NCBI GenBank assembly: GCA_021821055.1
Contig: JAKACX010000018.1
Location: 1 to 38,615, forward strand
Length of the DNA: 38,615 bases
DNA from: Bacillota bacterium
Lineage (GTDB): Bacteria > Bacillota > Bacilli > Alicyclobacillales > SLC66
Direction: 5' to 3'
Shown: positions 33,856-38,615 of the stretch, piece by piece
How positions within the stretch are numbered: position 1 is the stretch's first letter
Layout of the letters: every line of letters starts with the position of its first letter
The notes under the pieces: model-generated
Databases searched by the model: none
Told to the model about the DNA's origin: nothing
What the model saw: only the letters and a program-made list of their open reading frames with translations
Translations under genes and position numbers: made by a program

Positions 33856-36219
33856 TCAACGCGCGCCGTCCGCGCAGATCCCCGAGTTCAGGTCGGCGAT
33901 GACCAGCACGTCGAGGTGTCGCGTGGCGCGCAGGAAATTCGTGAGCACGTGGCCGCCGCGCATCAGTTCGCCCGGGGACCGCGTGGAGTGCGCCAGGACC
34001 ACCTGCGTGACCCGCTTGCGCTCCAATTCCTCCACGAGCACGCGAAAGACGTCCCGCCGGGTCTTCGCGTGGAGGTGTTCGAACGTTCCGCCGAGCCGTT
34101 CCGTCAACTGGCGCAGTTTGGATATGCGTTCAATCTCCTGTTCGGTCAGCGTCGCGTGGTCCTGTACGTAGCCCACGTACATCTTGGCCTTGAGCCGGTG
34201 GGCCGTGCGAAACCCGCGGCGAATCAGGCGTTCCGCCTTGGGTTTGAGATTTGCGCAGACGTAGATCACCTCGATCCGCCGCCAAGGGCCGCGCAGCGCG
34301 CTGCGCTCGTCCCACGCCTCCAGCCGGTCGTCCACATTGTCCGCGACCTCGCGCAGGGCAAGTTCGCGCAGGGCGATCAGGTTGCCCTCGCGAAAGAAGT
34401 TGTCCAGCGCCTGCTCGACCTTTTCCGCGGCGTAGATCTTGCCTTCGCGCATGCGCTGGCGCAGGGTTTCCGGCGGTACGTCGATGAGGAGCACCTCATC
34501 CGCCATGCGCAGCACGTAGTCCGGGACGGTCTCCCGGACGACGATGCCCGTGATCTGCAGGATGGCGTCATTCAGGCTCTCAAGATGCTGCACATTCACC
34601 GTGGATATGACGGAAATGCCCGCTTCGAGCAACTCGAGGATGTCCTCATAGCGCTTCGTGTGGCGGGAACCCGGGACGTTCGTGTGCGCCAGTTCGTCCA
34701 CCAGCACGACCTCGGGATTCCGGGCAACGACGGCGTCCACGTCGAGTTCTTCAAACGTCGCGCCGCGAAACGACATCTTGCGCCGGGGGATCATCTCCAG
34801 CGGTCCGATCTGGTTCAAGGTGCCCTTGCGGTTGTGCGTCTCAATCAGACCGGCGGCGACATCCACGCCCTGTTTGTGCAATTCGTGCGCCTCGCGCAGC
34901 ATCGTGTACGTCTTGCCGACGCCCGGGGCGGCTCCGATGTAAATCTTGAAGCGCCCGCGCTGCATCTTTGAAATCGTGTGCTCGACCTCGGTGCTTGACA
35001 GCCGATGGAACGGATTGTTCGCCGTCGAGCGGCGGTAGCGCTGGTGCCGCGTCGGCAGTACGCGCTGCCCTTCAGGCGTACGGCGGTCCGCGGTGATCAT
35101 GAAGTCGAACTCCTTGCCGGTCTTGAAGAGTTCATTGATCACGGATCCGCCGAGCAGTTCCTGCCAGCGGCTGCGGGCGGACTGCCCCGTGACGATGCGG
35201 GTGATGTTGTGCGCGCGCGCGTAGCGCAGGATTTCCTTGGCGACGGACGACTGTTCGGGAAGCTGGATCTCCACGAAGTCGACGTCCATTTTCTTGATCA
35301 ACTTGACGATCGCCGTCTTGAAGGCGGTCTGCTCCATGCTGAGCGGCTTTGGCGACACGACGGTCAACACGTGCAGCTCTCCATTGAGCCGGTTGGCCAC
35401 CTGCTGCCCCCGGCGCACCAAGAGCGAGCCGCTGGAGTCATACTGAAAGCCGACGAGGATCTTCTCCGTCGCCGCCGACGGTCCATCCATCCCGTGCTCT
35501 CGACGGTAGACCTCCAGTTCGTCGTTCACTTCCTCGGCGAGCAGGCGCAAGGTCAGTTCGCGCAAGATCGCGAGGTTTTCATGGTTGAAGTGGCCCTCTT
35601 GGGACGCGCCGCCGTTTTGCAGGCCCACGCCGCCATTCTCGAGGCGGTGCACGATCACTTCGGGCGTCACGTCGACCAGCTTCACCTCGTCGGCGCGCGC
35701 GAGGATCTCGATTGGCACCGTATGCGTCGAGGTGATGCCGGTCAGCTTGCGGACTTCGTCGCGCAACTCCTCGAGGTCGTAGACGTTGAGCGTGGTTACG
35801 ACGCTGATCCCGCGCGCGAGCAGCATGCCCACCTCTTCCAGGCGGGTTGTGATCGAGGCGCCGGGCTGGTTCACGTGCGCGAGATCGTCGACGAGAATCA
35901 CTTCAGGGTTGCGCTTGATGATGGCCTCGAGATCCAGGTCTTCCTGGGCGACGTAATCGGATGTCACCCAGGACATCGACGGGATCACGTCGAATTGGCA
36001 AACGAACTCGCTGTTGTCACCGTGCAGGCTGCGTTCGATTCCCGAAACGGCGACATCGACGCCGTCGGCGCACAGTTCGAGTCCGTCGCGCAGCATGTGG
36101 TACGTCTTGCCCGTCCCTGTGCTGGCGCCGAGGTAGATCTTTAACCGACCGCGTTGCAGCGCCGCAATGTCACGGAGAATCTCTTCCGGTGTCTTGCGGC
36201 GAAATGTTTCCGTGCTCAC
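33856..36219 (-). CDS. Tandem KdpD-type sensor protein (two KdpD-N plus USP modules, no kinase)
   Basis: A 787-residue soluble protein built from two copies of the KdpD sensor half. Module 1: KdpD domain about 20-235, Walker A GASTGTGKT at 31-39, Walker B VILVDD at 107-111, USP-like domain about 252-378. Module 2: KdpD domain about 418-635, Walker A GAAPGVGKT at 429-437, VLVDELAHTN at 505-514, USP-like domain about 648-778. Module 2 keeps the family consensus (AHTNVPGSRHTKRYEDILEL); module 1 has drifted there (AHVNQPGASITTR). No membrane helices, DHp or ATPase kinase domain follow, unlike full KdpD. GTG at 36219 follows GGGTGA. It is divergent from the kdp operon. Kinase-less KdpD proteins that sense c-di-AMP or turgor are known in Firmicutes; a double one is unusual. 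Confidence 0.92.
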   Translation of the reverse strand: MSTETFRRKTPEEILRDIAALQRGRLKIYLGASTGTGKTYHMLRDGLELCADGVDVAVSGIERSLHGDNSEFVCQFDVIPSMSWVTSDYVAQEDLDLEAIIKRNPEVILVDDLAHVNQPGASITTRLEEVGMLLARGISVVTTLNVYDLEELRDEVRKLTGITSTHTVPIEILARADEVKLVDVTPEVIVHRLENGGVGLQNGGASQEGHFNHENLAILRELTLRLLAEEVNDELEVYRREHGMDGPSAATEKILVGFQYDSSGSLLVRRGQQVANRLNGELHVLTVVSPKPLSMEQTAFKTAIVKLIKKMDVDFVEIQLPEQSSVAKEILRYARAHNITRIVTGQSARSRWQELLGGSVINELFKTGKEFDFMITADRRTPEGQRVLPTRHQRYRRSTANNPFHRLSSTEVEHTISKMQRGRFKIYIGAAPGVGKTYTMLREAHELHKQGVDVAAGLIETHNRKGTLNQIGPLEMIPRRKMSFRGATFEELDVDAVVARNPEVVLVDELAHTNVPGSRHTKRYEDILELLEAGISVISTVNVQHLESLNDAILQITGIVVRETVPDYVLRMADEVLLIDVPPETLRQRMREGKIYAAEKVEQALDNFFREGNLIALRELALREVADNVDDRLEAWDERSALRGPWRRIEVIYVCANLKPKAERLIRRGFRTAHRLKAKMYVGYVQDHATLTEQEIERISKLRQLTERLGGTFEHLHAKTRRDVFRVLVEELERKRVTQVVLAHSTRSPGELMRGGHVLTNFLRATRHLDVLVIADLNSGICADGAR

Positions 36220-36552
36220 GTGGAGTCACCCGTCCCGTCTGAATGGTGCATTGGATTATTATATCCGCTTGTGGGGTCCTTGCACAGGGCCCGGGCCAGT
36301 CGGTTGCATTTTACTGAATAGAAGTGTAATGTTGCGGCATGGTTAAGGGGTCCGGCGAAGGGGACAGCGAGACGCTTGCGGCGCGGCGCGATCGAGCGGC
36401 TCGGATCAGGCGTTCCCGAATGGATCACAGACAGGCCGCCGACGGATAGGTGATCCATTCGGCGGCCTTTATTTTGCCGAATTCAGGTTAAACTACCGTA
36501 AAATGGACCGGCGAGAGTACGGGGAGTCCGGTGTGGAAGCGGGGGAGAGTGC
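36220..36552 (+). other. Divergent control region and leader of the kdp operon
   Basis: Contains a minus-strand TATAAT (36258-36263) for the KdpD-like gene with a weak -35. A plus-strand candidate promoter is TTGCAT (36304-36309), 15 bp, TGTAAT (36325-36330). It then holds a structured leader with a hairpin at 36390-36407 and the two competing helices at 36417-36475. Confidence 0.55.
36417..36475 (+). promoter_or_regulatory. Putative attenuator in the kdp leader
   Basis: Helix 1: CGAATGGATCAC (36417-36428) with GTGATCCATTCG (36450-36461), 12 bp. Helix 2: AGGCCGCCG (36433-36441) with CGGCGGCCT (36460-36468), followed by TTATTTT. The strands interleave and share two bases, so both cannot form together. 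Helix 2 with its T-rich tail looks like a terminator and helix 1 like the alternative fold. Confidence 0.65.
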
Positions 36553-36636
36553 GTGGGGACAGTGATCTCACTGCTGTTGTTTTTTCTGTTGTTCGCAGCT
36601 TTTTTTGGCCTGGTCAAGGTGTTTGACCGCGCCTGA
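36553..36636 (+). CDS. 27-residue membrane peptide upstream of kdpF
   Basis: The product, GTG start, reads VGTVISLLLFFLLFAAFFGL followed by VKVFDRA: a single hydrophobic helix with a short charged end. GTG at 36553 follows GGGGGAGA at a good distance. It lies 35 bases before kdpF in the same direction. Similar mini-proteins, ending in a GCDRL or FDR-like tail, sit before kdpF in other genomes as far as I recall, and are usually not annotated. A role as an accessory peptide of the Kdp complex is inference. Confidence 0.65.
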   Translation: MGTVISLLLFFLLFAAFFGLVKVFDRA

Positions 36637-36671
36637 GATGTGGAGTAACGTCTGCACGGGAGGGATGCGGC

Positions 36672-36749
36672 GTGTGGTTTCTGCTGTTGCTTGCCATCGT
36701 GGTGATGGGCTATCTGACCTACGTCATTTTTCATCCAGAGAAATTCTGA
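36672..36749 (+). CDS. kdpF: Potassium-transporting ATPase subunit KdpF
   Basis: A 25-residue single-helix peptide: MWFLLLLAIVVMGYLTYVIF then HPEKF (GTG start). This matches the usual KdpF form, a helix ending in a P-E-x-F tail. GTG at 36672 follows GGGAGGG at 7 nt. KdpF stabilises the KdpABC potassium pump in the membrane. It is followed by kdpA after 37 bases. Confidence 0.88.
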   Translation: MWFLLLLAIVVMGYLTYVIFHPEKF

Positions 36750-36786
36750 ACGCTGCTGAATTTGCCTGATGAAGGGGGCTCCAGCC

Positions 36787-38481
36787 ATGACGGTAACCGG
36801 CTCGATCGCGATACTGCTGCTCGCAGCGGTCACGATTCTCCTGGCTCTGCCGACGGGTCGATACCTGTATGCCGTCTTTAGCGGCGACCGTCCGCTGCTT
36901 GATGCAGCATTCCAGTCGGTGGAGAAACGTCTCTACGCGCTGATGGGCGTGAATCCGGCGCGCGAGATGGACTGGAAACAGTACGCAAGAAACTTCCTGG
37001 TGCTCAATCTTGTCATGTTGCTGGCAGGCTACATTATACTGCGCACCATGGGTTCTCTTCCATTAAACCCCAACCACATTCCGAGCATGAACTGGGATCT
37101 GGCGTTCAACACGGCCATCAGTTTTGTCACCAACACGAACTGGCAAAACTACGCCGGCGAGACGGCGATGTCGTACCTCGGCCAGATGGTCTTCGTCCAG
37201 TTCCTCCAGTTCACCGGCGTGGCGACGGCCATCGCGGCCTCGGTCGCGTTTGTCCGCTCGTTGGTCGGCAAGCGCGAGACGATCGGAAACTTCTGGTCCG
37301 ATTTTGTCCGCACCATCACGCGCGTCTTGCTTCCCGGAAGCATCATTCTCGCCATTTTGTTTCTGGCCACGGGTTCGCCGCAGACCTTGGCGCCAAATGC
37401 GGTCGCCCACACGCTGCAGGGGCCGCTGCAGGTCATCGCCCGCGGCCCGGTGGCGAGCCTGGAAGCGATCAAGCAGCTTGGCAACAACGGGGGCGGGTTC
37501 TTCAACGCCAACTCTGCCCATCCATTTGAGGGCGCAACTCCGGCGTCGGATGTCCTGGCCATCCTTGCGATGAGTCTTATCCCGACGTCGCTGGTCGTGA
37601 TGTTCGGCCACTTCATCCGCAACAAGAAACAGGCGCGCGTCATCTACATACTGCTCATGGCCATGCTCGTCATCGGCGCATTTGTCGTCTATGCGGCCGA
37701 AACGGCGGGCAATCCGGTCGTCGCGCACGCGCTGGGCGTTCACGGGCCGAACATGGAGGGCAAGGAACAGCGTTTCGGACAGGCGCTGACTGCCTACTTC
37801 GTGTCCGCGACGACCGCCTACACGACTGGCGCGGTCAACGCGATGCACGACAGCCTGACGCCCTTGGGCGGCATGGTCCCGCTCGCGTGGATGATGCTCA
37901 ACACCATATTCGGCTCGGGCGGCGCGGGCCTGCTCAACGTCCTGATGTTCTTCATCATCACCGTTTTTCTGGCGGGGTTGATGGTGGGGCGTACGCCCGA
38001 GTTTCTCGGCAAGAAGATCGAAGCCAAGGAGATCAAGCTCGCGACGGTGGCCATGCTGGTGCACCCGTTGATCGTGCTTGCCCCAACGGCGCTCGCGCTG
38101 GCGACGCCCGCAGGTCTGGCGAGCATCCTGAACCCCGGCCTGCACGGCTTGAGCGAGGTGTTGTACGCATTCACTTCGGCGGCGGCCAATAACGGGTCTG
38201 CGTTTGCGGGATTGAACGGGAACACCGTGTTCTACAACCTTGTCCTCGGGATCGTGATCGCCATTGGACGGTATGCTTCCATCATTGCAATGCTCGCGAT
38301 AGCCGGTTCACTCGCGGTCAAGCAGCCGACGCCAACAACGTCCGGCACGCTTGCGACCGACACTTTTTCGTTCGGTTTGGTATTTCTGGCGGTGCTCGCC
38401 ATCGTAAGCGCGCTGACGTTTTTCCCGGCTTTGGCGCTCGGGCCGATCGGCGAACAAGTGCTGATGTGGACTGGCAAATAA
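36787..38481 (+). CDS. kdpA: Potassium-transporting ATPase subunit A
   Basis: A 564-residue channel-like subunit that selects and moves K+ in the high-affinity KdpFABC pump. It has about ten membrane helices and the four selectivity-loop repeats: SFVTNTNWQNYAGE, LGNNGGGFFNANSAHPFEG, SATTAYTTGAVNAM and SAAANNGSAFAGL. ATG at 36787 was preferred over ATG 36769 because AAGGGGG precedes it by about 9 nt. It is followed by kdpB after 24 bases in one operon. Kdp operons are normally switched on at low K+ or under osmotic stress. Confidence 0.97.
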   Translation: MTVTGSIAILLLAAVTILLALPTGRYLYAVFSGDRPLLDAAFQSVEKRLYALMGVNPAREMDWKQYARNFLVLNLVMLLAGYIILRTMGSLPLNPNHIPSMNWDLAFNTAISFVTNTNWQNYAGETAMSYLGQMVFVQFLQFTGVATAIAASVAFVRSLVGKRETIGNFWSDFVRTITRVLLPGSIILAILFLATGSPQTLAPNAVAHTLQGPLQVIARGPVASLEAIKQLGNNGGGFFNANSAHPFEGATPASDVLAILAMSLIPTSLVVMFGHFIRNKKQARVIYILLMAMLVIGAFVVYAAETAGNPVVAHALGVHGPNMEGKEQRFGQALTAYFVSATTAYTTGAVNAMHDSLTPLGGMVPLAWMMLNTIFGSGGAGLLNVLMFFIITVFLAGLMVGRTPEFLGKKIEAKEIKLATVAMLVHPLIVLAPTALALATPAGLASILNPGLHGLSEVLYAFTSAAANNGSAFAGLNGNTVFYNLVLGIVIAIGRYASIIAMLAIAGSLAVKQPTPTTSGTLATDTFSFGLVFLAVLAIVSALTFFPALALGPIGEQVLMWTGK

Positions 38482-38505
38482 TGGGGATTGGAGGTACTCT
38501 GGACA

Positions 38506-38615
38506 ATGGCGAAATCCAAGACGTTGACGCCTGCGATCGTCCAACAGGCCGTGATCGACTCAGTCCGCAAACTCGATCCGCGCATCATGGTGCGCAATCC
38601 CGTGATGTTCGTGGT
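38506..38615 (+). CDS. kdpB: Potassium-transporting ATPase ATP-binding subunit B, N-terminal start (cut by window end)
   Basis: The first 36 residues, MAKSKTLTPAIVQQAVIDSV followed by RKLDPRIMVRNPVMFVV, match the N-terminus of the P-type ATPase KdpB (typical KLDPRxxxRNPVMFVVE). ATG at 38506 follows GGAGG at about 11 nt. KdpB hydrolyses ATP to drive K+ uptake through KdpA. The rest is outside the window. Confidence 0.95.
   Translation, partial: MAKSKTLTPAIVQQAVIDSVRKLDPRIMVRNPVMFV

Noticed and set aside
33784-36144. Long plus-strand open frames (395 and 379 codons) across the KdpD-like gene
   Set aside because: They are antisense shadows in GC-rich DNA; the minus-strand frame carries clear Walker motifs and domain order.
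36417-36468. H-type pseudoknot in the kdp leader
   Set aside because: The interleaved helices share two bases and have no linker to span a 12-bp stem, so exclusive alternatives are more plausible than a pseudoknot.
36220-36552. ydaO-type c-di-AMP riboswitch before kdp
   Set aside because: The conserved ydaO segments that I know (GGGGGACC-like and CCGTCAGCTAACCTCG-like) are not visible. A covariance-model search would settle it.

Overview
The window is about 38.6 kb of GC-rich DNA (roughly 60% or more by eye) that reads as chromosome of a GC-rich member of the Bacilli. Pointers are strong AGGAGG-type ribosome sites with many GTG/TTG starts, SigA-type promoters, a divergent citR/citA-like pair, a YfmS-like soluble chemoreceptor, a YqjM/NamA-type old yellow enzyme, a membrane-anchored PrsA-like foldase and a CspA-type cold-shock protein. 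An Alicyclobacillaceae-like host is my best guess; this is inference. No tRNA, rRNA, CRISPR array, prophage or intact transposase was seen.

Layout. 1-4077: 3' end of a zinc-type alcohol dehydrogenase, glnS, a soluble chemoreceptor on the minus strand, and a VIT1/CCC1-family membrane protein. 4165-5597: wreck of an oligopeptide-type ABC operon (internal piece of a binding protein, tail of one ATPase, and a second ATPase with its middle deleted). 5718-7150: promoter, structured leader and gene of a ROK regulator. 7178-14197: intact ABC importer operon (binding protein, two permeases, two ATPases) ending in a GNAT acetyltransferase. 14198-23288: mostly housekeeping genes: small conserved-looking ORF, sdhB, ispH, OsmC-like protein, aldo/keto reductase, gluQ, ChbG-type deacetylase, a GAF histidine kinase with its NarL-type regulator, and an FMN reductase. 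23392-26052: cold-shock gene with its own promoter and terminator, and the citR/citA pair. 26053-29560: gene-poor, repeat-rich stretch with two unknown membrane proteins and the foldase. 29551-32167: an operon of a second family-5 binding protein plus esterase under a near-ideal promoter with a LacI-type operator. 32194-36219: minus-strand group kdpD-like, namA, membrane protein. 36304-38615: divergent kdp operon (leader, two mini-proteins, kdpA, start of kdpB).

Main points of interest. (1) A repeat family present three times (5787-5931 plus; 26446-26681 minus; 28229-28290 minus) has a 38-nt core, identical in two copies, closed by long arms. The arm sequences differ between copies yet stay complementary, and the wobble pairs are G-U only on the strand set by the core's orientation; this points to selection on an RNA structure. 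(2) The KdpD-like protein is two KdpD sensor modules in tandem with no membrane or kinase part. (3) The kdp leader carries two mutually exclusive helices, one ending in a T-rich tail, which looks like an attenuator. (4) A 27-residue membrane peptide gene precedes kdpF. (5) Strong hairpins overlap or begin at several stop codons but lack a U-tract.
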